A stretch of DNA of 64,000 bases, from the NCBI GenBank assembly GCA_004138175.2, contig RYFE02000018.1, positions 34,269 through 98,268 on the forward strand. The letters run 5' to 3'. The notes under the pieces are model-generated. The model was not told the origin of the DNA. It saw only the letters and a list, made by a program, of their open reading frames with translations, and did no database searches. The translations under genes were made by a program, and so were the position numbers. The stretch is from Chloroflexales bacterium ZM16-3 (lineage in GTDB: Bacteria > Chloroflexota > Chloroflexia > Chloroflexales > Chloroflexaceae). Positions 44,103-53,487 of this stretch are shown here, piece by piece (position 1 is the stretch's first letter; every line of letters starts with the position of its first letter).

Positions 44103-44588
44103 ATGGCAACTCTGAAGATGCCCAACCCGGCCCGCCAGCTCTCGATGCCCGTGGTGGCGGCGATCCTCGGCGCGCTGCTGATCGTCGGCGCGTTGCTCTG
44201 GCAGCAGCAGCAGGTGCGCGAGCCGGCCTCGCTGGCCCAGCGCATGGCCCCGATGCCGGTGAGCGCTGAGATCGAGGCGAAATATGGCGTGCGGATCTCG
44301 CAGGTGGCCCTGATCGCCGACCGTGGCCTGGTCGATCTGCGCTACACGGTGATCGACCCCGACAAGGCCGCCCTGATGACCGATAGCATCGAGAGCCTCC
44401 CGAAGATTGTCGCCGGCAACGGGACGGTGCTCGACCAGCGCGGCGCGGCTCACCGCCACGGCCAGAACCTGGAGGCCGGCACGACCTACTTCCTGCTCTA
44501 CTCCAACACCAAGAACGCACTCGTTCCCGGCGATACGGTGATCGTGCGCGTGGGCGAGCTGACGATCAATGGTGTGCCGGTGCGGTGA
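44103..44588 (+). CDS. Membrane-anchored protein of the oxidase operon
   Basis: A 161-residue protein with one N-terminal membrane helix (MPVVAAILGALLIVGALLW) and an outside beta-type domain: YGVRISQVALIADRGLVDLRYTVIDPDKA ... AHRHGQNLEAGTTYFLLYSNTKNALVPGDTVIVRVGELTI. I do not recognise a named family. The AHRHG segment could bind metal, and position between oxidase C and CopC suggests a copper-handling or assembly role. Inference only. Confidence 0.65.
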   Translation: MATLKMPNPARQLSMPVVAAILGALLIVGALLWQQQQVREPASLAQRMAPMPVSAEIEAKYGVRISQVALIADRGLVDLRYTVIDPDKAALMTDSIESLPKIVAGNGTVLDQRGAAHRHGQNLEAGTTYFLLYSNTKNALVPGDTVIVRVGELTINGVPVR

Positions 44589-44651
44589 CGAGCATGTTGA
44601 ATGTTGAATGTTGAGTGGTGCAATCTGCTATCTGCAATCTGGAGGACTGTG

Positions 44652-45560
44652 ATGGATCGACGCTACACCATCTGGCCGCTGCTGAGCATCTTGCTGCTGG
44701 CGAGCATGCTGGCGCTGCCTGAGTCGGCCCGCGCTCGGTCGGTGGTCGTCCATAGCACCCCGTCCGATGGCGCGGTGCTGCGGGATGCCCCGCAGATGCT
44801 CCAGCTCTGGTACGATAGCGCGGCGATCATTGAGCCGGGCGCTGTGAGCCTGACCGACGCCGAGGGCCGCGAGGTGGCTATCGCGGGCTTCCATAGCGAT
44901 ATCTATAGGCCGAATGACGCTGGTCTGTCCACGCTCTTCGACCCGACCTTCCTCTTCCTCTGCTCGCTTGGGCTCAACAGCTACCCGACGACGCTGATGG
45001 TACACATGCCCGCGCTCGGCCCTGGCACCTACCGCCTCAGCTGGCACGCGATCGCGATCAAAGATCGTCAGGACACGAGCGGCAGCCTGGTCTTTGCCGT
45101 GGACCCGACCGCGCCGGCGAGCGCAGCGGGCGACGACGGGCTCTCCCACAGCATGACCTCGCTGGCCGATGACCTGATGGTGACGATGGCGATCCGGCCG
45201 AACCGCCCAGGGGCCAACTTCGTCAGTGTCCAGGCTGCGGCGGTGCGTCGGCCCATCCGCGCGCCGATCGGCCAGATGACCATTCGCCTCACCCCGCCCG
45301 GCGGTGAGCCGCGCGATGTTGTTGTCACCCCTTCGCCCGACGGGAAGTTTCTGGCCTCCGGCGACCTGATCGACCGCCCTGGTCTGTGGACGGCCGAGCT
45401 GCGCACCGACCGAGGCGTGGCCCCCGCAACCGTGACGACGCTCACCTGGGACGTGCCCGGCAGCCCATCCGGCACGCCGTTCCTCGGGTTAATACTGGCC
45501 CTGTCGGGCGCGGCGCTGCTTGGGGGCGGGGTGTTCGGCCTGCGCAGGTGGCAGGGCTGA
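44652..45560 (+). CDS. CopC-domain copper-binding protein
   Basis: A 302-residue exported protein starting at ATG 44652 after GGAGGA. A signal peptide (about 1-28) precedes a CopC/YobA fold: VVVHSTPSDGAVLRDAPQMLQLWYDSAAI matches the H-x-x-S-x-P-x-D-G-A-V-L start of mature CopC with its N-terminal copper histidine, and GPGTYRLSWHAIAIKDRQDTSGSLVFAVDP matches the C-terminal strands with the second histidine. A further beta domain and a C-terminal membrane helix (LGLILALSGAALLGGGVFGL) follow. It probably supplies or buffers copper for the oxidases upstream. Confidence 0.82.
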   Translation: MDRRYTIWPLLSILLLASMLALPESARARSVVVHSTPSDGAVLRDAPQMLQLWYDSAAIIEPGAVSLTDAEGREVAIAGFHSDIYRPNDAGLSTLFDPTFLFLCSLGLNSYPTTLMVHMPALGPGTYRLSWHAIAIKDRQDTSGSLVFAVDPTAPASAAGDDGLSHSMTSLADDLMVTMAIRPNRPGANFVSVQAAAVRRPIRAPIGQMTIRLTPPGGEPRDVVVTPSPDGKFLASGDLIDRPGLWTAELRTDRGVAPATVTTLTWDVPGSPSGTPFLGLILALSGAALLGGGVFGLRRWQG

Positions 45561-45566
45561 CAACCC

Positions 45567-46160
45567 TTATGCCCGCATCCCGGCGAAGAGCAACGCGGCG
45601 GCGGCGGCGAAGCGCTGGCCGATCTCGCCCGGCGTCGGGTCGATGATCTGGAGCAGCAGCAGCCCCTCAAAGGTGGCGACGATCACGGCTGCGGCGGTGG
45701 CGCTGTCGACGGGGCGGAAGGTGCCTTCGGCCACGCCCCGGCGCACAATGGACTCGACGGCGGTCATAAACTGGTCGTAGTAGCCCTTGAGAAACTGGCG
45801 CACACCCTCGTCGCGCCCGGCGATCGCATAGAACTCGAACAGCACCGGGCGCAGCTGCGTGGTGGTGGCGATATCCTCAGCGATGCCGGAGGCCAGCGCG
45901 GTCAGACAGACATCGGCCGGCTCGGTGGATTCGACTAGCGCGTCTAGGCCACCCATCGAGCCAGCGAAGAGCTGCTCCAGGATCGCGGTGATGATCGCGT
46001 CCTTGCTCTTGAAGTACCAGTAGAGCGCGCCCTTGCTGAGGCCCGACTCGGCCACGATATCGTCCATGCGCGTCTCGTAGAGCCCCTGGCGGGCGAAGAC
46101 GCGCAGGGCGGCGTCGAGGATCTGGGCGCGGCGCTCCTCGCTCACGTCAGGTCGTGGCAT
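45567..46160 (-). CDS. TetR family transcriptional regulator
   Basis: A 197-residue repressor. RRAQILDAALRVFARQGLYETRMDDIVAESGLSKGALYWYFKSKDAII is a full TetR helix-turn-helix domain; the C-terminal ligand domain is typical in length. I use ATG 46160, preceded by AGGTGG. It lies 15 bases downstream of the alpha/beta hydrolase on the same strand and ends 6 bases from the convergent CopC gene. It likely controls the hydrolase unit. Confidence 0.88.
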   Translation of the reverse strand: MPRPDVSEERRAQILDAALRVFARQGLYETRMDDIVAESGLSKGALYWYFKSKDAIITAILEQLFAGSMGGLDALVESTEPADVCLTALASGIAEDIATTTQLRPVLFEFYAIAGRDEGVRQFLKGYYDQFMTAVESIVRRGVAEGTFRPVDSATAAAVIVATFEGLLLLQIIDPTPGEIGQRFAAAAALLFAGMRA

Positions 46161-46175
46161 GTGATCCACCTCTCG

Positions 46176-47003
46176 TCACTCCACCCGGCCCGCCAGCCAA
46201 TCGTGGATGCCGCGCGCCGTCGAGGCGTAGTTCTTCTCCAGCATCAGGTCGTGGCCTGCCTCGGGGATGACCACATAGTCGGCACCGTAGTAGGTGGCCG
46301 AGCGCCGCTCCATCGGCTCGGGGATGACGGCGTCGGCTGCGCCGGCCAGCCAGAGCAGCGGCGTTTTCACATCCTCTGCCTTCGCTGGCCGCCACCAGGG
46401 TGGCTGGTACTGGAGCAGCACCAGGGCCGACTCGGGGCCGAGCCGGGCGTGCAGCTCGTGGGGCGACATGATCGCGCCCGCGCTGGTGAAGCATGCCGCC
46501 GCGTGCCTTGGGCTGCGGGTCATCGGGTTGGCCGAGAGCGTGAGGAACATGAGCGTCAGCCCGAGCGGGTCGAGCCGCCAGATCGTCTCAAATGTCGTGT
46601 TGGTCTGCATGCTGTGGGATGACCAGGGGGCCACGAGCACGGCGGCGGGCAGGGTCGGCCCGTACTTGAGGAACCACTGGGTCAGCGCGCCGCCCATGCT
46701 GTGGCCCATCAGCACCGGCGGGCGCTCCATGCGTCGGATCTCATCGTTGAGGAACTCGTAGTAGTACTGGAGCGTACACCAGCGGATGGGCCGCTGGGTT
46801 GGCGAGCGACCATGGCCGGGCAGGCTGTGGGCGTGCGTCTCCCAACCCCACTCGGCCAGCAACGCCTGCCACGCCTGCCAGCACCATGCCCCGTGCCACA
46901 TGCCGTGCTGCATGATGATCGGCGTGGCGAAGCGGCGCACCTCCGGCGTGTAGACGATCCGCTCGATCCCGTTCTCGATGGTGTGGGTGACTCGGTAGGA
47001 CAT
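46176..47003 (-). CDS. Alpha/beta hydrolase
   Basis: A 275-residue serine hydrolase. The nucleophile elbow is VLMGHSMGGALTQW, the acid is probably in LAGAADAVIPEPM, and the histidine is in IPEAGHDLMLE. IMQHGMWHGAWCWQAW supplies the oxyanion region. The start at 47003 (MSYRVTHT) fits the family length; upstream codons run through a palindromic repeat. Substrate unknown (ester, lactone or similar). Probably one unit with the TetR gene. Confidence 0.87.
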   Translation of the reverse strand: MSYRVTHTIENGIERIVYTPEVRRFATPIIMQHGMWHGAWCWQAWQALLAEWGWETHAHSLPGHGRSPTQRPIRWCTLQYYYEFLNDEIRRMERPPVLMGHSMGGALTQWFLKYGPTLPAAVLVAPWSSHSMQTNTTFETIWRLDPLGLTLMFLTLSANPMTRSPRHAAACFTSAGAIMSPHELHARLGPESALVLLQYQPPWWRPAKAEDVKTPLLWLAGAADAVIPEPMERRSATYYGADYVVIPEAGHDLMLEKNYASTARGIHDWLAGRVE

Positions 47004-47016
47004 ATGATGTATCCTC

Positions 47017-47044
47017 GTAGGGGTGCATCGCGATGCGCCCCTAC
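47017..47044. repeat. GTAGGGGCG palindrome, copy 2
   Basis: GTAGGGGTGCATCG followed by a near-exact complement; the stop codon of the APH-M23-aminotransferase gene lies inside its right end. Confidence 0.8.
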
Positions 47045-50000
47045 AGCTCATCCAATATCTCCGCAAATACCCTCAGAAACAGATCCGCATCCTCCGGGCT
47101 GAAGATCATCGAGGGGCGCAGCTTGATCACATTATGATACGGCCCGTCCGTCCCCGCAAGGATGCCGCGCTCGCGCAGCCGGTTCACCAGGTAGGAAGCG
47201 ATCTCCGGGGCCGGCTCGCGGCTCTCCCGGTCGCGCACAAGCTCCAGGCCGAGGAACAGGCCCACCCCGCGCACGTCGCCGATTGCCGGGTGCCGCTCCA
47301 TCAGCGCCGCCAGGCCATCCAGGATGTGCGCGCCCACGGCGGCGGCGTTGGCTGGCAGATCCTCGTCGCGCAGCACATCCAGCACGGCCAGACCCGCCGC
47401 GCAGGAGACCGGGTTGCCGCCAAAGGTGCTAAAGAACTCCATGCCGTTGTCGAATGAGTCGGCGATGGCCCGCGTCGTCACGACCGCGCCCAGCGGCTGG
47501 CCGTTGCCGATCGGCTTGCCCAGCACCACAATGTCGGGTACCACGCCCTGCATCGCAAAGCCCCAGAAGTGCGCGCCCAGCCGACCGAATCCGACCTGCA
47601 CCTCGTCGGCGATGCAGATCCCGCCCGCCGCCCGCACGTAGTCGTACACCGCCGTCAGGTAGCCGGGCGGCGGCACGATCTGGCCGCCCACGCTGGGCAG
47701 CGACTCAGCGATGAACCCGGCTGGCCCCTTGCCCTCAGCGCGCATCCGCGCGATGATCTCTTCCACCGGCGCGGCGTACTTCGCCCCGCGCTCAGGGTCG
47801 TCGCGCCGAAACGGCCCGCGATAGTCGTCGGGCACCGGGGCCACATGCACCCAAGGCCGCAGCCCCGCGCCGCCGGGGCCGTTGAACTTGTAGGGGCTGA
47901 TGTCGATCAGCGATGTGGTGTGGCCGTGGTAGGCCGTGTCCATCACGATCATGTCGTACTGGCCGGTGTGGGCGCGGGCCAGGCGCAGGGCCAGCTCGTT
48001 GGCCTCGCTGGCCGAGTTCAGGAAGTAGCAGATCTCCAGCGGCGCGGGCAGCAGGGCGCACAGGCGCTCGGCGTAGCGGTTGATCGTGTCGTGCAGGTAG
48101 CGCGTGTTGGTGGTCAGCATGCCGACCTGCCCCTGCACCGCGCGCACCACACGCGGGTGGCTGTGGCCGACGTGCGGCACGTTGTTGTACATATCCAGGT
48201 AGGCCCGCCCGGTCTCGTCGTAGAGGTACTGACGCCAGCCGCGCACGATCTTCAGCGGCTCGCGGTAGGACAAGCTCAGGTTGCCGCCCAGCCGCGCCCG
48301 GCGGGTCGCCAAGGTCTCGCCATAGCTCGGCGGCGGCGGCGGAACCAGTTTTGCGGGCAGCCCCAGCAGCACGGTCGGGTCGGGCGAGAGGCTGAGCCAG
48401 GTTGATCGCTGGCTGGCGAGGGCCACCCCAGGGAAGTGGGCGTCGCGCCCCAGCAGGTCGGTAATAATCTGGATGTGCAGGTGCGGCGGCCAGTCGCCGT
48501 TGCACGGCGGCGCGCCCACGCTGGCGATCCGCTGGCCGGCCCGCACCGCTTGCCCCACCCGCATGTTCAGGGCGTCGCCGCCGAGGTGACCGTAGAGCGT
48601 GAAGAACGTGTCGCCCCCCGACGTCTGGTGGCGCAGGATGATCAGCGGGCCGTAGTCCAGCGGCGCGGCGTTCTCGGTCACACTATGCACTACGCCATCC
48701 AGCGGCGCGCACACCGGCGTCCCCTCCGCGATCCAGAGGTCCACGCCGAGGTGGATGGTGCGTCGCTCTGCGAGGGGGTTGGGGGTTGGGGGTTGGGGGT
48801 TCCCCGCCTCCCTGGTGAATAGCTCGTTGCTGTAGAGCATCCTCGGCTCGTTATAGCCGCCGACGCCCACTCGCGCGTCGGCATCGGCCAGGGCGGCGTC
48901 GATGATCCGGGTGAGCCGGGGCCGCGCGCAGCTGGCCGGGTTCGCGCCGAGCATAGGACTGCCCACGCTCAGGTCGAGGGGTAGGCAGGTGTTGCCGCTC
49001 AGCGGGAAGCCGAGCACCGGGGCGAAGCGGGCTGCGGCGCGCAGCCACTCCATCACCCGCGCCGTGTGCGGCACCGGCGACATAGCGCATGCCGCGCGCA
49101 GCAGGTAGTGGGCCAGGCGCGGGTGAACATGCTCCAGGCGGTGCAGCGCCTCCCACGCTGGCGCCTCGCTGATCGTGATGTAGGGGTCGCCCGGCTCATC
49201 GGCCTTGCGCATGGCCGAGTTGACCACGCTCACCGCCAGCCGCGCCCGCACCAGTGGGAAGATCAGCGCCACCTCATCCTCGCTCAGTGGGTAGGACTCG
49301 TGGTATCCAGCCACCACCTCGGCGGCGGCGGGCAGCGGGTCGTCCTTGCCGAGGATGGCGTAGGCGCAGGCCACCGCCACATCGCAGACCAGATGCGAGC
49401 GGATCAGGTCGCCGAAGTCGATCACCCCAGCTACCCGGTAGGGGTAGCCGCCCGAGCTGTCCACGATTACGTTATAGTCGTTGGCGTCGCCGTGGATGGC
49501 CTGGCGGCGAGTGCGCGCCAGGGCCGGCAGGGTCTCGGCCAGCAACTCAGCGTAGACGCGGGCGACCAGCGCGCGATCATGATCATCGGCAATGATCGCA
49601 ATATGCGAGCCAATCCAGCCAGCCTGGGCCAGATCCCACGTATAGGGCCGCTTGGCCAGCGGGTGATCAAAGTCCGCCAGGGCCAATGCGGCTGCGCCCA
49701 GCCAGCGCCCGAGGTTGCGCAGCAGCGCCGGGCTGTGCGGGCGCACCTCAGCCAGCACCCGTCCCGGCAGGTAGCTCAGCATCCAGACGATCCGCCCCTC
49801 GCCGCCAACCTGCCGCCGGGCCACGAGCTGCCCATCGAGCGCGGGGATAACCCGAGGAATCCTCATGCCTGTCCCCTGTCCCCAACCCCCTGTCCCCTGT
49901 AAATGCAGCAGCCCCTGCACCTGCAGGTCGATCTCGCTCTCTGAGCGGTCGGGGTGAACCACCTTCAGCACATACTGCGCCCCATTGGCGGCGTCCATAC

Positions 50001-50109
50001 GGAAGTTGCGGTCGTACTCGCCGGGCAGGGCCGTGGCCGCAGCGGCGACGCCGTAGACGGACAGGGCCAGCGCCTCGGCGTCGGCTGGGGTGATAGACAT
50101 AAAGGTCAT
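47041..50109 (-). CDS. APH kinase-M23 peptidase-class III aminotransferase fusion
   Basis: A 1022-residue cytoplasmic fusion. Residues about 1-350 are an aminoglycoside-phosphotransferase-type kinase ([11 protein letters not shown] and VIDFGD). About 440-560 is an M23 lysostaphin-like fold (HLGVDLW and HLHIQ). About 590-1022 is a class III PLP enzyme ([19 protein letters not shown]; lysine in [14 protein letters not shown]). In vertebrates an APH-family hydroxylysine kinase and a class III ammoniophospholyase act in sequence on hydroxylysine or phosphoethanolamine; the fusion suggests phosphorylation then phospho-elimination of an amino alcohol. The role of the M23 part is unclear. Two G-rich microsatellites are translated in frame in linkers (48773-48802, 49867-49902). 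Confidence 0.85.
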   Translation of the reverse strand: MTFMSITPADAEALALSVYGVAAAATALPGEYDRNFRMDAANGAQYVLKVVHPDRSESEIDLQVQGLLHLQGTGGWGQGTGMRIPRVIPALDGQLVARRQVGGEGRIVWMLSYLPGRVLAEVRPHSPALLRNLGRWLGAAALALADFDHPLAKRPYTWDLAQAGWIGSHIAIIADDHDRALVARVYAELLAETLPALARTRRQAIHGDANDYNVIVDSSGGYPYRVAGVIDFGDLIRSHLVCDVAVACAYAILGKDDPLPAAAEVVAGYHESYPLSEDEVALIFPLVRARLAVSVVNSAMRKADEPGDPYITISEAPAWEALHRLEHVHPRLAHYLLRAACAMSPVPHTARVMEWLRAAARFAPVLGFPLSGNTCLPLDLSVGSPMLGANPASCARPRLTRIIDAALADADARVGVGGYNEPRMLYSNELFTREAGNPQPPTPNPLAERRTIHLGVDLWIAEGTPVCAPLDGVVHSVTENAAPLDYGPLIILRHQTSGGDTFFTLYGHLGGDALNMRVGQAVRAGQRIASVGAPPCNGDWPPHLHIQIITDLLGRDAHFPGVALASQRSTWLSLSPDPTVLLGLPAKLVPPPPPSYGETLATRRARLGGNLSLSYREPLKIVRGWRQYLYDETGRAYLDMYNNVPHVGHSHPRVVRAVQGQVGMLTTNTRYLHDTINRYAERLCALLPAPLEICYFLNSASEANELALRLARAHTGQYDMIVMDTAYHGHTTSLIDISPYKFNGPGGAGLRPWVHVAPVPDDYRGPFRRDDPERGAKYAAPVEEIIARMRAEGKGPAGFIAESLPSVGGQIVPPPGYLTAVYDYVRAAGGICIADEVQVGFGRLGAHFWGFAMQGVVPDIVVLGKPIGNGQPLGAVVTTRAIADSFDNGMEFFSTFGGNPVSCAAGLAVLDVLRDEDLPANAAAVGAHILDGLAALMERHPAIGDVRGVGLFLGLELVRDRESREPAPEIASYLVNRLRERGILAGTDGPYHNVIKLRPSMIFSPEDADLFLRVFAEILDEL
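48773..48802. repeat. In-frame (GGGGGTT)n microsatellite
   Basis: Four GGGGGTT units, read on the minus strand as NPQPPTPNP, lie in a loop just before the M23 HLGVDLW motif. Confidence 0.8.
49867..49902. repeat. In-frame CTGTCCCC/CAACCCC microsatellite
   Basis: Repeats of CTGTCCCC around CAACCCCC, translated on the minus strand as [11 protein letters not shown] inside the APH domain. The unit resembles the GGGGACAG wording near 28536-28570. Confidence 0.7.
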
Positions 50110-50121
50110 CGCTCCTCAGGT

Positions 50122-50149
50122 GTAGGGGCGCGTCGCGACGCGCCCCTAC
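50122..50149. repeat. GTAGGGGCG palindrome, copy 3
   Basis: Identical to copy 1 at 44051-44078; it lies between the fusion gene and the glycosyltransferase stop. Confidence 0.85.
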
Positions 50150-51279
50150 ACGGGTGGCTCAACACTCTCCCTCAGCACCGCCAGCGTCTCGCGCGCGCAG
50201 CGCTCCCATGTGAACGTGGCGGCGCGGGCCAGGCCGCGCTCGCGCAGCTGGGCGCGCAGGGCGGGGTCGCCCACAATGCGGGCGATCCCGGCCGCGATGG
50301 CGCTCGTGTCTGCGGGGTCCACCAGCAGGGCCGCGTCGCCGGCCACCTCGGGCAGCGAGGAGCTGCTGCTCGTCAGCACCGGCGCGCCGCAGGCCATCGC
50401 TTCAAGCACCGGCATGCCGAAGCCCTCGTAGAGCGAGGGGAAGACGAAGGCCAGCGCGCCGCTGAGCAGGGCGGGCAGATCTTCGTCGGGCAGGTAGCCG
50501 CTGAGGTGGACGCGCCCGGCCAGCCCGTGGCCGGCGGCGCGCCGCTCGATGCCGTCGCTCAGCCAGCCGCGCCCGCCAGCGATCACCAGCTGCACCCCGG
50601 CCAGCTCGGGGCGGTCGGCCACCATAGCGAAGGCATCGATCAGGCGCTCCAGGTTCTTGCGCGGCTGCACCGTGCCCACATAGAGCAGGTAGCGCGGGGC
50701 GACCCCGTGGCGATCCTGGGCGTCGGCGATCTCCAGCGGGCTCTCGACCGGCCGGAATGAACCGCCAAGCCCGTGGTGGATTACCCGCACCCGCGCCGGG
50801 TCGGCCCCGTAGCGCCGCACCAGGTCGTCCTTGGTGGCCTGCGATATAGCGATCGTCAGGCGCGCGGCGCGCAAGCTCCAGCGGGTCGTCAGCTCCAGCT
50901 CCAGGCGGCGGCGGGCCGTGTGAGCCTGCGGAAACGCCAGGTAGCCCAGGTCGTGGATGGTGACGACAGAGGCGGGCGGGTGGATGGTCGGCACGACGTG
51001 GGCGGGCACAAAGAGCACATCGGGCGGGCGGCGGGCCAGCTCCGGCCCGAGGCGAGCGTGCGTCCACAGGCGCGGCAGCGGGATGCTGCGCAGCGCCATA
51101 TTCGGCCCAAGCGGCGGCAGCGCCGACGGCAGCCCGTTGGTGTAGAGGGTGTACGCCGAGCGCCGGTCTACGCGGGCCAGGGCGGCGACCAGCTCGTAGG
51201 TATAGCGCTCAGTGCCGGTGCGCTGGGCCACAGCGATCCGGCTGGCGTCAATGCCGATGGAGAGCGGAGATGCGTCCAT
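50146..51279 (-). CDS. GT4 family glycosyltransferase
   Basis: A 377-residue GT-B fold sugar transferase. YVGTVQPRKNLERLIDAF and FPSLYEGFGMPVLEAMACGAPV (E-x-F-G-x-P-x-x-E) are GT4 signatures for the nucleotide-sugar site; the N-terminal domain begins SIGIDASRIAVAQRTGTERYTYELV. The true start is ATG 51279, since upstream codons are compositionally unlike the family. Likely a mannosyl- or glucosyltransferase of surface glycan synthesis. It is the last chromosomal gene before the mobile element. Confidence 0.88.
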   Translation of the reverse strand: MDASPLSIGIDASRIAVAQRTGTERYTYELVAALARVDRRSAYTLYTNGLPSALPPLGPNMALRSIPLPRLWTHARLGPELARRPPDVLFVPAHVVPTIHPPASVVTIHDLGYLAFPQAHTARRRLELELTTRWSLRAARLTIAISQATKDDLVRRYGADPARVRVIHHGLGGSFRPVESPLEIADAQDRHGVAPRYLLYVGTVQPRKNLERLIDAFAMVADRPELAGVQLVIAGGRGWLSDGIERRAAGHGLAGRVHLSGYLPDEDLPALLSGALAFVFPSLYEGFGMPVLEAMACGAPVLTSSSSSLPEVAGDAALLVDPADTSAIAAGIARIVGDPALRAQLRERGLARAATFTWERCARETLAVLRESVEPPV

Positions 51280-51553
51280 AGGGCGACATTGTACCATCGC
51301 TCGCTGGGTGCTACGCGCCCCCAAACCCCGTGCCAGAGAGCCAGCCCGCTGGACTCTCGTGCGGGGCTCCGCCCCTTCGGACCATGGAATCTGATGTCGG
51401 CGGCACAGCGAGCGCCCGTTGTCATGCCCGTACGCAGGTGCGGGATGTCTCGCCTCAGCGGCAATGCCGCTGCCCGGCACAGGGAAAGCGGTTGGCACCG
51501 CATCTCCCGCACCGCGCACGGGCCAAACAACGGGCAGCCCACACAAGGCCGCA
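51280..51553. other. Junction region between GT4 gene and recombinase
   Basis: No gene. It holds a hairpin near 51327-51350 (GAGAGCCAG/CTGGACTCTC), GGGGCTCCGCCCC near 51364-51376 and CAGCGGCA-A-TGCCGCTG near 51457-51473. An attachment site would be expected here, but I cannot point to one. Confidence 0.4.
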
Positions 51554-53212
51554 TCAGATTCGGGGGTCGCGGGGGTGAAACGCCCCGCGTGGGGGTCCAG
51601 GGGGCAAATGCCCCCTGGACACAATGGCATCGATGCTCTTCCGCCCTTCGAGGGCTAGGCGTCCGCTGAAGCGTACCCAGCGATTGCCCTCATCGTCTAC
51701 CTCAATCTGGGCGCGCACATCGAGCGTGTCGATGAACCAGCGACGCTCGGCGTAGCTCTTGACCTGTGCCATTTCTGTGTACAGGTCGATGATATAGGCC
51801 AGCAACGCTTCGGCTTCGTCATCGCTGGGGCCAGTGTCGGCCAGCTTGGCGTCCAGCTCTGTGATGTCCCCTTCCAACGAGCGTGCGGCCAGCAGTACCC
51901 GGCCTTTCTGTTGGGCCGCTTCCTCCAGACTGAACAGCCCACCCACAAAGCCCTCGTTGATCCGCGCCAGATGGCTGGCAGCTTCGGCGAGCTGGCGCTC
52001 CACGAGATCCCGCTGCCCCTGGAGGACTTCGCGGGCCTGGGTGCGTTGGGTGCGTTCGTGGTAGAGCCCCGCGATCAGTTTCTCTGGTGTCACCTGCTCA
52101 CTAAGCCAATCCCACACCAGCTGATCGAGTCGATCAACACGCACCTCAGATTCCGTGCAGGGCTTGGCAGCGTAGCGACTACTCCCCCCACAGCGATAGT
52201 AGCGATGCGTGCGATTGGCATGCCCGCACATCGCATACCCGCAGGCACAGCGTATCCGACAGCGCAGCAGGTACTCACGCTTGGTGTTGCGCGCGGCGAG
52301 CTGCTTGCCCGTCTTCAGCCGGGCCTGCGTCTGCGCCCACAACGCCTCGCTGACAATCGCTGGCACACTGATGGGTATCCATTCCTCCTCCGGGCGCTCA
52401 CCAACGATCTGCCAGGTGGGTTTGCGATTTGCGGCACGCGACTGCCGCTCGTACAGATAACGGTTGTGGTAAATGATGCCTTTATACACGGTGCCGGTTA
52501 AGATGTTGCTGACGCTCGACGGGTTCCACTGGCCATAGCTGCGGGTATGGGCGCTGGCGCTGATGGCGATGACCCGCCCATTATCGCGCGGCGTGGGGAT
52601 GCGCTGCGCGGTGAGCCGACCCGTAATCGCCCGGATGCTCAGGTGCTCATGCACATACCACTGGTAGATGCGCTGGACGGTCTGGGCTTCGTCCTCGTGG
52701 ATGAGCAGCACCTTCTCGCGCTGCTTGCCTTCAAACCGATAGCCATAGGGCGCTTTATCGCCCTGGCCGATAATCTTCCCCTGGCGCGCCTTCTCGTTCA
52801 TCCCGCGTAGCATGCGCTGGCGGATAGTCTTTTTCTCCTCTGCCGCCAGCACGGCCATAATCACGCTCCGCAAGTCATCGCTGACCGGGCCTTCCACCGT
52901 CGTATCATGAATCTCCACGCCGAGGCGGGTAAAGGTCTGGATAATGGTGAGCGTATCGATCAGGTTGCGGCTCAAACGGTCTTGCGGTGAGACAATCACC
53001 ACATCAACGCTCTTCTGCTTGACGAGGGCTTCTAACTGCTGAAAGCCGGGCCGGAAGAGGTCTTCACCACTCTCAATGTCTGCGAAATCGGCGATGATCA
53101 CCATCTGTCGTTCAGCGGCATACCGCTTGCACTCGCGCAATTGGCTTTCTAGGCTGGTGTTGTCCTCTTGATGCGCCGTCGAGATACGACGATAGATAGC
53201 TGCCCGCTTCAT
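51554..53212 (-). CDS. Large serine recombinase
   Basis: A 552-residue site-specific recombinase, probable integrase of the element. The catalytic domain starts MKRAAIYRRIST with nucleophile Ser11; PQDRLSRNLID and RSVIMAVLAAEEKKTIRQRMLRGMNEKARQGK are typical of the family. The recombinase domain, a zinc ribbon (CRIRCACGYAMCGH ... HRYYRCGG) and a coiled coil (EVLQGQRDLVERQLAEAASHLARI) follow in the usual order. The last 20 residues (GHLPPGPPRGAFHPRDPRI) are coded by a palindrome, GTCCAGGGGGC and complement at 51594-51619, unlike normal protein. Its ATG overlaps the stop of the 84-residue gene as ATGA. Confidence 0.92.
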   Translation of the reverse strand: MKRAAIYRRISTAHQEDNTSLESQLRECKRYAAERQMVIIADFADIESGEDLFRPGFQQLEALVKQKSVDVVIVSPQDRLSRNLIDTLTIIQTFTRLGVEIHDTTVEGPVSDDLRSVIMAVLAAEEKKTIRQRMLRGMNEKARQGKIIGQGDKAPYGYRFEGKQREKVLLIHEDEAQTVQRIYQWYVHEHLSIRAITGRLTAQRIPTPRDNGRVIAISASAHTRSYGQWNPSSVSNILTGTVYKGIIYHNRYLYERQSRAANRKPTWQIVGERPEEEWIPISVPAIVSEALWAQTQARLKTGKQLAARNTKREYLLRCRIRCACGYAMCGHANRTHRYYRCGGSSRYAAKPCTESEVRVDRLDQLVWDWLSEQVTPEKLIAGLYHERTQRTQAREVLQGQRDLVERQLAEAASHLARINEGFVGGLFSLEEAAQQKGRVLLAARSLEGDITELDAKLADTGPSDDEAEALLAYIIDLYTEMAQVKSYAERRWFIDTLDVRAQIEVDDEGNRWVRFSGRLALEGRKSIDAIVSRGHLPPGPPRGAFHPRDPRI

Positions 53213-53463
53213 ACGATGTCTCCCTTATCCATAAGCTGGTGCTCAGCGACGACGAAGAATCGCCGCGCTTGCTCCGTATCCTGTCCAATGTCCTGCGTTT
53301 GCTCCCTGATAAGCCGTCGCCGCCGATGCTCGCGCAGAAAGCCAACGAGATCTGCTAACAGATCAAGCTCCTCGCACTGGTAGGCAAACCTAACGGCGAT
53401 CCCAGAGGCCAGCGCGAACGGGTGTAAACTATCCGACAGAACAAATCCGCTCAGTGTTGTCAT
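53209..53463 (-). CDS. Small protein coupled to the serine recombinase
   Basis: An 84-residue protein, not recognised. SD AGAGGA lies eight bases before ATG 53463 and its stop overlaps the recombinase start (ATGA), so it is probably translated with it. The sequence (FAYQCEELDLLADLVGFLREHRRRRLIREQTQDIGQDTEQARRFFVVAEHQLMDKG) is charged and helical and could be a directionality factor or regulator; that is a guess from position only. Confidence 0.55.
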   Translation of the reverse strand: MTTLSGFVLSDSLHPFALASGIAVRFAYQCEELDLLADLVGFLREHRRRRLIREQTQDIGQDTEQARRFFVVAEHQLMDKGDIV

Positions 53464-53487
53464 ATATCAATCCTCTTCTCTTTACAT

